Part shown: in pieces, positions 16,174 through 23,460 of the stretch
How the letters are laid out: each line of letters opens with the position of its first letter
How positions within the stretch are numbered: position 1 is the stretch's first letter
DNA from: Kitasatospora sp. SUK 42
GTDB lineage: Bacteria > Actinomycetota > Actinomycetes > Streptomycetales > Streptomycetaceae
DNA length: 64,000 nt
Assembly (NCBI RefSeq): GCF_015776785.2
Contig: NZ_LFMD02000003.1
Span: forward strand, 645,798-709,797
Reading direction: 5' to 3'
Notes under the pieces: generated by a model
The model's database searches: none
What the model was told of the DNA's origin: nothing
What the model saw: only the letters and a program-made list of their open reading frames with translations
Translations under genes and position numbers: made by a program

Positions 16174-17015
16174 CGATCCTCCCCGATCATTGCGAGGTAG
16201 CGGTCTTCCAGGGACGGTCGGCGGATCTCCAGGTCCGGTGGGCTGCCGCCGAGTTCGGCCTCCACCCGGCGCAGGACGGCAGCCACGTCGTCGGTCCGCT
16301 CCGAACGCACCCCCTCGGGGCTGCGCCAGCTGACCACCGACTCACCGTGCTCCCGGCCGAGTTCCCCGGGCGTGGAGATCTGCAGCACACGGCCCTCTTT
16401 GACCACGCACAACCGGTCGGCGAGATTGCTCGCCTCGTCCAGGTAGTGCGTGGTGAGCACGATGGTGGTGCCCTGTCGGGCCAGGTCCCGGACGATCTCC
16501 CAGAACTCCCGGCGGGCTTCGGGGTCGAAACCGGTGGTCGGCTCGTCCAGGAAGAGGAGTTCGGGGCGCCCGACGATGCCGAGGGCGACGTCCAGTTTGC
16601 GGCGCTGACCGCCCGACAGGCGGTCCGCTCGGGTACCGCGCTGCCCGGTCAGCCCGACCAGCTCGATCACCTGCCGCGGATCGGTGACCGACCCGTGGTA
16701 CCGGGCGAACTGGGCGACCAGCTCGCCCACCCTCCAGTCGCCGTGATCCGTGCCGCCCTGGGCCACCACGCCCACTCGGCTGCGCCAGTGCCGGTCGGCC
16801 GCCGCCGGGTCGGCACCCAGCACCTCGACCCGGCCGCTGGTCGCGGTTCGGACACCTTCCAGGATCTCGACAGTGGTCGTCTTGCCCGCTCCGTTCGGGC
16901 CCAGCAGGCCGAAGACCTCGCCCGCCTCGACCTGGAAGGAGACGTTGTCGACGACGGTCCGCCCCCCGTAGCGCTTGACGAGGTCGGACACCGCGATGAC
17001 GGCCGTGGATCTCAC
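16170..17015 (-). CDS. ABC transporter ATP-binding protein
   Basis: A 281-residue ATPase of the DrrA/CcmA type. Walker A is GPNGAGKTTT, the signature LSGGQRRKLDVAL, Walker B LLFLDEP, and the H-loop TTHYLDEA. It powers the permease encoded directly downstream. The chosen start is GTG 17015, with AGGGA six to seven bases upstream; ATG 17033 is in frame but has no ribosome binding site. It is the first gene of the left-pointing exporter pair and is divergent from the YcaO operon of system 2, across a 464-base region. This position lets the exporter serve both peptide systems. Confidence 0.9.
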   Translation of the reverse strand: MRSTAVIAVSDLVKRYGGRTVVDNVSFQVEAGEVFGLLGPNGAGKTTTVEILEGVRTATSGRVEVLGADPAAADRHWRSRVGVVAQGGTDHGDWRVGELVAQFARYHGSVTDPRQVIELVGLTGQRGTRADRLSGGQRRKLDVALGIVGRPELLFLDEPTTGFDPEARREFWEIVRDLARQGTTIVLTTHYLDEASNLADRLCVVKEGRVLQISTPGELGREHGESVVSWRSPEGVRSERTDDVAAVLRRVEAELGGSPPDLEIRRPSLEDRYLAMIGEDR

Positions 17016-17233
17016 GATCCGTCCCTGCGACATCGCCGGCCGTGGTGCGTGGACGCACCGATACCGCATGACAGATGGAACACCCAGCCCCCCGTGGCCA
17101 ACCAAAAGACTCACCCGGGGCGCTACGGCCCCGGCACGTGGAAGTGTGCCATGCCGCACACCTCGACCCGGCCGCCTCCCACTGCATCTTGGTGCACGCG
17201 GCACTTGCAACATGCTGCACCCGAATTATCTCC

Positions 17234-17261
17234 TTGACAGGCCGCCGAATTGGCATATTCA
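17234..17261 (+). promoter_or_regulatory. Candidate promoter for the system 2 operon
   Basis: A perfect -35 TTGACA (17234-17239) is followed after 16 bases by TATTCA (17256-17261), in the AT-richer part of the divergent region. It would give a 5' leader of about 210 bases before the YcaO ATG at 17480. The -10 match is only partial. Confidence 0.4.
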
Positions 17262-17299
17262 TAGTCGTTGAGAAATACGGCAGCAACACGGGGGAATTA

Positions 17300-17395
17300 A
17301 TGATGCGCACGGCAACCTGGACACGGCACGCTCGGATCGGCGCGATTCGGATGAACGCATACCTATGCGCACACGAAACGCACGCCTGGGACTGA
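17300..17395 (+). CDS. Possible small upstream reading frame (31 aa)
   Basis: Two tandem ATGs at 17300 and 17303 follow GGGGGAA at a few bases and open a 31-codon frame (MMRTATWTRHARIGAIRMNA... ending HETHAWD, TGA). It sits inside the presumed mRNA leader of the system 2 operon. It does not look like a RiPP precursor (no acidic leader). It could be a leader peptide or chance; support is the ribosome-binding sequence only. Confidence 0.2.
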   Translation: MMRTATWTRHARIGAIRMNAYLCAHETHAWD

Positions 17396-17479
17396 GGCGC
17401 GACGATGCGCAGGACAACGCACGGCGCCCGGGGCCCGAAGGCATCGAATTGCAGAGGCCTTTCGGGAAAGGTTCGTTGA

Positions 17480-18841
17480 ATGCCGGACACGAGCAGGGCC
17501 GGGCCCTCCGGCAGTGCCGGCAGGGATCTCGAAGAGCTGCCGGAGGAACTACGCCGACTCGACGTGCTGGTCTCCCGCGGCGGCGGACTGATCGGGCAGG
17601 TGGCCCGGATCTCGCAGGAGTCGTCGGGCCTGACCGTCTACAACGCGACGATGGGGGAACTGGAACACGTCCAGCCCAACATCCGGTCGACCGGCGGCCG
17701 CGCGTCCGGCGTCGAGCTCGGCGGTGGGGGCGGCGGCATCGATCCACCGCTGGCCCGGGCCGTCTCCATCGCGGAGGCCCTGGAACGCTACTCAAGCTGC
17801 GTCGTACCGAAGGATCTGGTCTGGGCCAGCGCCGACGACCTGGGCGACCGGGCCGCCGACCTCGCGTCGTTCGCCCGGGCGAGCGAGACCGAACTGGCTC
17901 ATCCCGCGTGCCCGGTGACGATGCCGGACCGGGAGGAGCCGATCCGCTGGACCACCGCCTGGTCGCTGACCGAGGGGCGCCCGGTGATGGTGCCTGCCGT
18001 GGCGGTGTGGCTGCACATCCCGGCGCTCACCGCGAGTGAGCGCTTCACCCTGCCCGTCTCCACGGGCTGCGCCACGCACACGGATCTGAACCGAGCGCTC
18101 CTCAACGGGATCTGCGAGGTCATCGAACGCGACGCGATCACCCTCACCTGGCTGCAGCGGTTGCCACTGCCCCGAATCGAGTTCGACACGATGTCGGACG
18201 AACTGGCCCGCTCGATACGGGAGGTGGAACGCAAGGGGATCCGGACCACCTTCTTCGACGCCACCTCCGAACTCGGCATCCCGACGCTCTACAGCGTCGA
18301 CGAAGACCCGCAGAGCCGTCGGCTGCGCCACGTGGCCATGTGCGCAACCGACTTCGATCCGGACCGGGCGGCGATCAAGATGCTGCGGGAGACCGCGTCG
18401 TCACGGATCGCACTCGGCACCGCCGAGCCGGCTCCCTCCAACGTGAACGACTTCCACAGCGTGTTCCACGGCGCGACCTACATGGGCGCGGCCGAACGCA
18501 CGGCGGCGTACGACTTCCTCCGGGAGCCGGACAACGGGGTCAGGCGGTTCTCCGCCCTGCCCCGGCCGTCCACCGGCGAGGCCGGGGAGGACCTGCGGCT
18601 GGTCCTGAAGCGGCTGAAGGAACACGGCATGGACGTGTACGCGGTCGAAATGACCACCACGGAGGCGCGGGAGGTGGGCTTCCGGGTCGTGCGGGTGATC
18701 ATCCCCCAGCTGATGCCGCTCTCCTTCTCGTACCGCGCGCGGTACCTCGCCCACCCGAGGCTCTACGACGGTCCGCGCGCGATGGGGTACCCCGTGCACG
18801 CGGAGGCGGACCTCAACCCCTGGCCCCAGCCCTTCGCGTGA
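17480..18841 (+). CDS. YcaO cyclodehydratase of system 2
   Basis: A 453-residue stand-alone YcaO-domain protein. Visible are STGGRASGVELGGGGGG, ARAVSIAEALERYSS (ATP/Mg-binding helix with E.ER), VSTGCATHTDLNRALLNGICEVIERDA, and the C-terminal end NPWPQPFA with the proline-rich tail of azoline-forming YcaO enzymes. It should activate peptide amides with ATP so that Cys/Ser/Thr side chains cyclise. It differs strongly from the 646-residue YcaO of system 1, which carries a fused zinc-knuckle part; here that part is the next gene. The ATG at 17480 follows AAAGG at nine bases. It is the first gene of operon 2. Confidence 0.92.
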   Translation: MPDTSRAGPSGSAGRDLEELPEELRRLDVLVSRGGGLIGQVARISQESSGLTVYNATMGELEHVQPNIRSTGGRASGVELGGGGGGIDPPLARAVSIAEALERYSSCVVPKDLVWASADDLGDRAADLASFARASETELAHPACPVTMPDREEPIRWTTAWSLTEGRPVMVPAVAVWLHIPALTASERFTLPVSTGCATHTDLNRALLNGICEVIERDAITLTWLQRLPLPRIEFDTMSDELARSIREVERKGIRTTFFDATSELGIPTLYSVDEDPQSRRLRHVAMCATDFDPDRAAIKMLRETASSRIALGTAEPAPSNVNDFHSVFHGATYMGAAERTAAYDFLREPDNGVRRFSALPRPSTGEAGEDLRLVLKRLKEHGMDVYAVEMTTTEAREVGFRVVRVIIPQLMPLSFSYRARYLAHPRLYDGPRAMGYPVHAEADLNPWPQPFA

Positions 18842-18875
18842 GGGCGGAAGCACACTGGCGCGGTAGGAGCAACCA

Positions 18876-19538
18876 ATGATCGATCTGCATGTGCTGCCGG
18901 TCGGTGCCTTCGGTCTGGCGGTCGCCGACCGGCTCGCGAGCGGTCGGCCGACCGTCGTCTCCCCGGAGACGGACCTCCTCCAGCCGGGCCGGTGGCCCAG
19001 GGCCCGGCTCCGGGTGGTCGCCGCCTGGCGGGACACCCCCGCCCTGTTCGACCTGGTGGACCACCTGGCCTTCGTCACCGGTACCCCCTGGCTGTCGGTG
19101 ACGATGGGCGCGAACGCCCTGCGCGTCGGCCCGACCGTCCTCGGCGGACAGGGGCCGTGCTACCGGTGCTTCCTGGCGCGCCAGTACCAGCACCGGCAAC
19201 TCCGCGAAACGGACCGGCATCTGCTGCGCGCCTACGACTCCGATCCGGCTCTGGGCCCGGGCGGCTTCCTGGACGCCCACGTGGTCCTTGCCGGGGCCGT
19301 GACCGGTCAGGTCGCCGACACCGTGCTCCACGGTGACGACCGCGCCGAACGCGGCCGGGTCCGGAGCTTCGGCCTGTTGTCCGCCACGGTGTCCACCCTG
19401 TCGGTGGTTCCCGTGCACGGCTGCGACCGGTGCCACCGACCGGAGCCCGACGCCACCTGGCGCCGGCTCGCCGACGACCTGCGGGACCTCACCGGACCGG
19501 TCGAGGCCGCACCAGAACCCGCGACGAGGAGGGGGTGA
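18876..19538 (+). CDS. Small E1/ThiF-like zinc-knuckle partner of the YcaO
   Basis: A 220-residue protein with two CxxC pairs (CYRC at about residue 93 and CDRC at about 184) and a hydrophobic N-terminal strand-helix pattern (LHVLPVGAFGLAVADRL) like the nucleotide-binding start of ThiF/E1 proteins, but with no intact GxGxxG. It looks like the C-terminal E1-like half of TOMM cyclodehydratase partner proteins, split off as a separate gene. It equals in role the N-terminal part of the 6991-8931 protein. The ATG at 18876 has TAGGAG a few bases upstream. The gene lies 34 bases after the YcaO stop and four bases before the next start. The function is inferred from domain pattern and context. Confidence 0.65.
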   Translation: MIDLHVLPVGAFGLAVADRLASGRPTVVSPETDLLQPGRWPRARLRVVAAWRDTPALFDLVDHLAFVTGTPWLSVTMGANALRVGPTVLGGQGPCYRCFLARQYQHRQLRETDRHLLRAYDSDPALGPGGFLDAHVVLAGAVTGQVADTVLHGDDRAERGRVRSFGLLSATVSTLSVVPVHGCDRCHRPEPDATWRRLADDLRDLTGPVEAAPEPATRRG

Positions 19539-19542
19539 ACCC

Positions 19543-21180
19543 ATGAGCACGCGCTTGTCCGCAGTGGATCTGGCGTACGCCACGGCCAACGACCCGCAGT
19601 TCCGCCTGCCGCCGCATCCATCGGTGGTCCCCGGCGCGGTCCTGCACTGGGCGGAGGACGGCCTGATCGTCGACGGCACGGGCACCCGGCGCACCCTCGG
19701 CGGTCGCTCCGCCCGGCAGGTCCTGCCGGACCTGCTACCGCTGCTCGACGGCACCCGTACGCTCGACCAGCTCGCGACCGCGCTCGGCCGGACCGCCACG
19801 CAGGTGCGCGCCGTCCTGCTGCTGCTGTACTCCTGCGGTCTGCTCCAGGAAGGCGTGCCGCGCCGGAGCGGCCCTCAGTCGGTCCTGCTGGCCCGGCTGC
19901 TCGACAGCACCCGCGTGAACGCCAGCGCCGACGAGGCCCAGGACCGCCTGGCCGACGCACCGGTCGCGCTCCGGGCGCCTGAACCGTTCCGGAAGGCGCT
20001 GGCCGAGCGGCTGAACGCGATGGGCATGCGCACCACCCGCCTCGGCTCCCCGGGCTCCGGCGAGGACGAGACCCCTGCACTCGCCGTGCTCCACGTCGGC
20101 GCCGGCCACCAGGCCGACGCCCGCGAGATCCACCTCGCACTGCGCCGGCGCGAGGTACCCGTGCTGCTCGTCGGCCCGGACGGCGACGGGTTCTTCATCG
20201 GTCCCTACAGTGCCAACGACCACGGCGCCTGCCCGGAGTGCCAGCTCGCCCAACTGCCGCCCGCCCCGGGAGAGTCACCCGCGCCGGACACGATCACCGC
20301 TGCGGCCGCGCTGACCGCACTGGAGGTGCTGGGACTCGTCTCCCGGGTGGGCAGGCCCGCCTCGCTGCACGGCCGCATCCGCATCGACCTGCGGGCCGGG
20401 ACGTCCGAGGCCCGCACGATCGCGCCACGCCCCGGCTGCGACCTCTGCGGCGATCCCCGGATCCCGCTGCAGGACCCGCCGCCCGCCTACGCCTACGAGC
20501 ACTCGGTGGCGTTCCCGCCGCGGCGGCTGGTGGATCCAAGGGATCACCAGGTCCACTTCGAGCCCTCGAACCTGGCGCTCCAGTACGACGCCAACGAGTA
20601 CCCGGATGCCGAGACGGTCGACCTGGGAGACCCGGCGCTCGCCGCGCTGGACGGCCCTGAACCGCCGCTCACCGCAGGTGCGCTGGGCACGCTGCTCGCT
20701 GCCGCCTTCGGGCTCAAGCAGCAGCCGCAGGACAGGCGGCAGAAGGTGTCGCGGTTCGCACCGACCGGCGGCAACCTCGGCTCCCCCACGGCCTACCTCC
20801 TGGTCCGCGACGTCCCGGGGCTCCGACCCGGTGGCTACGCGTACCAGCCGATCGGCCACCGTCTGGCCCGGGTGACCGAACTTCCGGCCGAGTACACGGA
20901 CATGGCCGAACCGATACTGCTGGTCGTCACCGGTGCGCTGGTCCGCGTCGCCCGCAAGTACCGGACCTTCGCCTACCGGGTGGTTCACCTGGACACCGGT
21001 GTGGCGCTGACCCACCTGCTGCTGGCGAGCCGGCGCCTCGGGCTGCCGATCTCCAATGAACCGGCCTGGGACGACGCCGCGTTGACGACGGCCCTGGGGA
21101 TCGAGCGCGAACTCGAATGCGTGACGGCCGTGCTCCGGATCGGTCTCCCGGCCGGACCCGCAGGAGGTGGGACACGATGA
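19543..21180 (+). CDS. RRE/zinc-knuckle protein fused to a SagB-type dehydrogenase
   Basis: A 545-residue fusion. Residues about 20-105 look like a RiPP recognition element (VVPGAVLHWAEDGLIVDG, VLPDLLPLLDGTRTLDQLA, LLLYSCGLLQEG). A ThiF-like part with CPEC (about 226) and CDLC (about 300) follows. From about residue 400 a nitroreductase/SagB domain begins, with SRFAPTGGNLGSPTAYLL, GLRPGGYAYQP and the C-terminal LLLASRRLGLPIS. It may both bind the leader of precursor C and oxidise azolines. The ATG at 19543 follows GAGGAGGGGG. It overlaps the next gene as ATGA. In system 1 these functions lie in two separate proteins. Confidence 0.78.
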   Translation: MSTRLSAVDLAYATANDPQFRLPPHPSVVPGAVLHWAEDGLIVDGTGTRRTLGGRSARQVLPDLLPLLDGTRTLDQLATALGRTATQVRAVLLLLYSCGLLQEGVPRRSGPQSVLLARLLDSTRVNASADEAQDRLADAPVALRAPEPFRKALAERLNAMGMRTTRLGSPGSGEDETPALAVLHVGAGHQADAREIHLALRRREVPVLLVGPDGDGFFIGPYSANDHGACPECQLAQLPPAPGESPAPDTITAAAALTALEVLGLVSRVGRPASLHGRIRIDLRAGTSEARTIAPRPGCDLCGDPRIPLQDPPPAYAYEHSVAFPPRRLVDPRDHQVHFEPSNLALQYDANEYPDAETVDLGDPALAALDGPEPPLTAGALGTLLAAAFGLKQQPQDRRQKVSRFAPTGGNLGSPTAYLLVRDVPGLRPGGYAYQPIGHRLARVTELPAEYTDMAEPILLVVTGALVRVARKYRTFAYRVVHLDTGVALTHLLLASRRLGLPISNEPAWDDAALTTALGIERELECVTAVLRIGLPAGPAGGGTR

Positions 21181-21911
21181 GTGATCTCGTGGACCTGATG
21201 GCCGCCCTTCGTCAGGACGCCGAGGAACGTTCCGTGGCGCAGCACCGCGCCGTACGGGACGACGAAGCGGCAGGGCGGCGGCCCGGCACCCCCGAGCTCC
21301 TTCCCGAGAACGGGCTCGGCCCCCTCGTCGGCGACAGCCTGCGGTCAACCCTTCGACGCCGCAAGGCGAACCGCTTCTTCGCGGACCAGCCCGTGGATGC
21401 CGATGTCCTGCGGCGGATGGTCGAGGCGGGCCACGGAGCCGACGCCTCGCTCTGGCCCGTCGAGCGGGCGGCACGACCGCTGGAGTTCCTGGTGGCCGCG
21501 CGGGACGTCACCGGGCTGCGGCCGGCCGTCCACCGCCACGAACCCGACGGGTTCACCCCGCTCGCCGACCTGGCCGGCACCGGGGAACTGAGCGCGCTGG
21601 TGCTCCAGCCGGAGTTCGCCCTGGCACCGGCCATCCTGGTGGCGGTCGGTTCGCTGGAGGACGCCACCGACTCGGCCGGCTCCCACGGCCATCGGCTGCT
21701 GCTGGAACGCAGCGGCGCGGCCTGTGCCGCCGCCTGGCTCACGGCGGTCGACGCCGGCCTGTCCGGAAGCATCTTCGCCGGGTTTCTGCCCTCCGCGCTC
21801 AGGCGCCTGGTCGGCATCGATGGATTTCGGCGGACGCAGTTGCTGGCCCTGGCTGTCGGCCAGGCCCGCGAACCGTCCGACGAGTACGGCGGGAGACCGG
21901 TCAACGCCTGA
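21177..21911 (+). CDS. Nitroreductase-family protein (second dehydrogenase of system 2)
   Basis: A 244-residue nitroreductase-like protein. After a helical N-terminus it has LRRRKANRFFADQPVDADVLRRMV, the family start with the RRS/RR.R FMN contact, and a C-terminal SGAACAAAWLTAVDAGLSGSIFAGF segment. It starts at ATG 21177 within the stop of the SagB fusion (ATGA) and is 64 bases upstream of the precursor gene. As SagB-type dehydrogenases can be dimeric, it may pair with the fusion protein; alternatively it reduces dehydroamino acids. Substrate and partner are inference from context. Confidence 0.78.
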   Translation: MSDLVDLMAALRQDAEERSVAQHRAVRDDEAAGRRPGTPELLPENGLGPLVGDSLRSTLRRRKANRFFADQPVDADVLRRMVEAGHGADASLWPVERAARPLEFLVAARDVTGLRPAVHRHEPDGFTPLADLAGTGELSALVLQPEFALAPAILVAVGSLEDATDSAGSHGHRLLLERSGAACAAAWLTAVDAGLSGSIFAGFLPSALRRLVGIDGFRRTQLLALAVGQAREPSDEYGGRPVNA

Positions 21912-21975
21912 CCTGCCCCGTACCGCTTCGACCGGCCTGATGGGCCGGGCCGTTCCACGAAAGGAGGTGACACAC

Positions 21976-22143
21976 ATGGAGAACCTCGAACTCGAACTCG
22001 ACCTGTTCGCGGCCGATGACGCATCGGTCGAACTCCTGGAGGACAGCGCGGCCGCCTGGGGCACCCTCGGCACGATCTCGTCCGCCGGCACCGTGACCGG
22101 CTGCCTCGGCTCCGCGTCGACGGTGTCCAGCAACAGCACCTGA
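21976..22143 (+). CDS. Precursor peptide C (55 aa) of system 2
   Basis: A 55-residue RiPP precursor with a near-perfect Shine-Dalgarno AAGGAGGTGA at 21961-21970. The leader is short and acidic (MENLELELDLFAADDASVEL, LEDSAAAW); the rest, GTLGTISSAGTVTGCLGSAS and TVSSNST, is rich in Thr, Ser and Gly with a single Cys. The core boundary is not marked; AAAWG or the region after Asp23 are candidates. The Cys and some Ser/Thr would become azoles and others dehydroamino acids. The composition recalls the goadsporin core (many Thr/Ser, Gly, few Cys) and is unlike the CC-S7-CC cores of precursors A and B. It is flanked by modification genes on both sides. Confidence 0.9.
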   Translation: MENLELELDLFAADDASVELLEDSAAAWGTLGTISSAGTVTGCLGSASTVSSNST

Positions 22144-22221
22144 TGACGGATCGCTGATGCCGCGTCTTCGTGGGACCGGTCGCCGACGGCGACCGCGTCC
22201 GCACGGGGACGCAACCGGGCA

Positions 22222-22257
22222 GGGGAGTCGCGCCGCTCCGGAGCGGCGCGGCTCCCC
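22222..22257 (+). terminator. Strong 18-bp hairpin after precursor C
   Basis: Arms 22222-22239 and 22240-22257 pair over 18 positions with one G-U; the central bases form the loop. It lies 78 bases past the precursor stop and 85 before the protease start, with no U-run. It probably ends or attenuates transcription so that precursor mRNA exceeds that for LanB and protease genes, or stabilises its 3' end. Confidence 0.65.
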
Positions 22258-22341
22258 ATCCCTGGAGCACCCCGGAGGCCTGCCCGCACCCGAGGGACGC
22301 GGTTCCGGATGTGCCACCGATACCGAAAGCGAGGACAACGC

Positions 22342-23460
22342 GTGCCATCCAGCTCCGAGACCTCGGCACCGAAGTCGTGGCTGGAGACCGAGCGGCTGCG
22401 CATGCGCGACGACGTCGAGATCATCACCGGGGCCGGTGGCCGAACCATGCTGGTCTCGGACGGCCGGTACCTGAACATCTCCCCCAGTGGCCTGATCATC
22501 CTGCGCCATCTGGAAGACGGCATGACCGGGGCGGAGCTCATGACGTCGCTCGCCGAGCGCTACCCCGGGCAGCGTGAGCGGATCCGGGCGGTCCTGCCCG
22601 ACTTCCTCACCGACCTGCGCCGGGCCTCCGTTCTCAACCTCGATCCCTTGCCGGGCACCGGCATCGACCGGGCGATCCGGCACGGCCGGCTCGACCTGGT
22701 CAAGCGCTTCCCCCTGGTACGCGACCCGGGCCGATTCGCCGGGCCGGTCGCAGGCCTGCTGCGGTGTCTGCCGGTTCGGTTGCTGGTCACGCTGCTGCTC
22801 CTCCTCCCGGTGGTCGCGGTCCCGTTGGTGGTACGTGCCCTCACGGCACCGTCCGGGGAAACCCGGCCGACGGCACCGATGCTGGTGGCCGTCGTGGCGG
22901 CACTGCTCGGTGAGATCGTCGCGCACGAGTTCTGCCACGCCGTTGCCATGTCCTACAACCGGGTCAGCCCGAGGAACGCCGGTGTGGGGCTGATGCTCTA
23001 CCTGTTCCCGGTCGCCTTCGTGGACCGCACCGACAGCTACCGGCACGAGGGCCGGTCCGGACGGGTGCTGATCTCCCTGGTCGGGCCGATCTGCGACCTG
23101 GCCTTCGCCGGCGCCTGGTCCGTCGCAGCACTCAACACGTCCGGTGACCTCTCACTGTTCTTCCGCCTCCTGACGGGCCTCCAGCTGGTGGTGGTCGTCG
23201 TGAACCTGAACCCGCTGTTCGCGTCGGACGGCTACCACGCCGCCGAAGCCGCCCTCGGTGCGATCAACATGCGGGCCCGGGCGCTGACGTACGTCCTGCA
23301 CCGGCTCACCCGTCGGCCGCTGCCGCTCCACCTGCGATCGGTCACCGGGCGGGCCCGGGCGGGCTACGTCTGCTACGTCGCCGTCAGCCTCGCGTACACC
23401 CTCCTCATCACCGGCCTGATCCTGTTCAGCCTGCTCCTCACCATCGGACTGATGTCGTGA
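22342..23460 (+). CDS. PqqD-like domain fused to an M50 (site-2 protease type) membrane metallopeptidase
   Basis: A 372-residue protein. Residues about 25-95 form a PqqD-like leader-binding fold (LNISPSGLIILRHLEDGM, LTDLRRASVL). A multi-pass membrane metalloprotease follows: zinc motif HEFCH (HExxH) inside AALLGEIVAHEFCHAVAM, and the second motif NLNPLFASDGYH (NPxxxxDG). Several hydrophobic segments flank these. It is a good candidate for leader removal at the membrane or for processing of precursor C. The start chosen is GTG 22342 with GAGGA six bases upstream; ATG 22309 is an upstream alternative. It overlaps LanB-N as GTGA. System 1 has no protease of its own. Confidence 0.85.
   Translation: MPSSSETSAPKSWLETERLRMRDDVEIITGAGGRTMLVSDGRYLNISPSGLIILRHLEDGMTGAELMTSLAERYPGQRERIRAVLPDFLTDLRRASVLNLDPLPGTGIDRAIRHGRLDLVKRFPLVRDPGRFAGPVAGLLRCLPVRLLVTLLLLLPVVAVPLVVRALTAPSGETRPTAPMLVAVVAALLGEIVAHEFCHAVAMSYNRVSPRNAGVGLMLYLFPVAFVDRTDSYRHEGRSGRVLISLVGPICDLAFAGAWSVAALNTSGDLSLFFRLLTGLQLVVVVVNLNPLFASDGYHAAEAALGAINMRARALTYVLHRLTRRPLPLHLRSVTGRARAGYVCYVAVSLAYTLLITGLILFSLLLTIGLMS

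Larger units (their letters stand above)
2170..17015 (-). other. RiPP biosynthetic gene set 1 (thiopeptide/lactazole-like)
   Basis: This minus-strand set runs ABC exporter, two precursors, pyridine synthase, LanB-N, RRE/ThiF partner, YcaO, SagB dehydrogenase, LanB-C, JmjC oxygenase, luciferase-like monooxygenase. From LanB-N to the JmjC gene each junction is an overlap or a gap of a few bases, so that part is one transcription unit. The set covers every step known for lactazole-type thiopeptides: azoline formation, azoline oxidation, tRNA-Glu dependent dehydration, elimination and [4+2] pyridine formation. The extent is inferred from strand and content. Confidence 0.85.
17016..17479. other. 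Divergent intergenic region between the two RiPP systems
   Basis: 464 bases without a clear large gene. It must hold the promoters for the exporter pair (minus) and the system 2 operon (plus). The stretch 17220-17290 is distinctly AT-richer. The word ATGCGCA occurs three times (17303, 17365, 17405) in the presumed 5' leader of the plus-strand mRNA. A possible promoter and a small upstream reading frame are listed separately. No obvious perfect operator palindrome was found. Confidence 0.6.
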
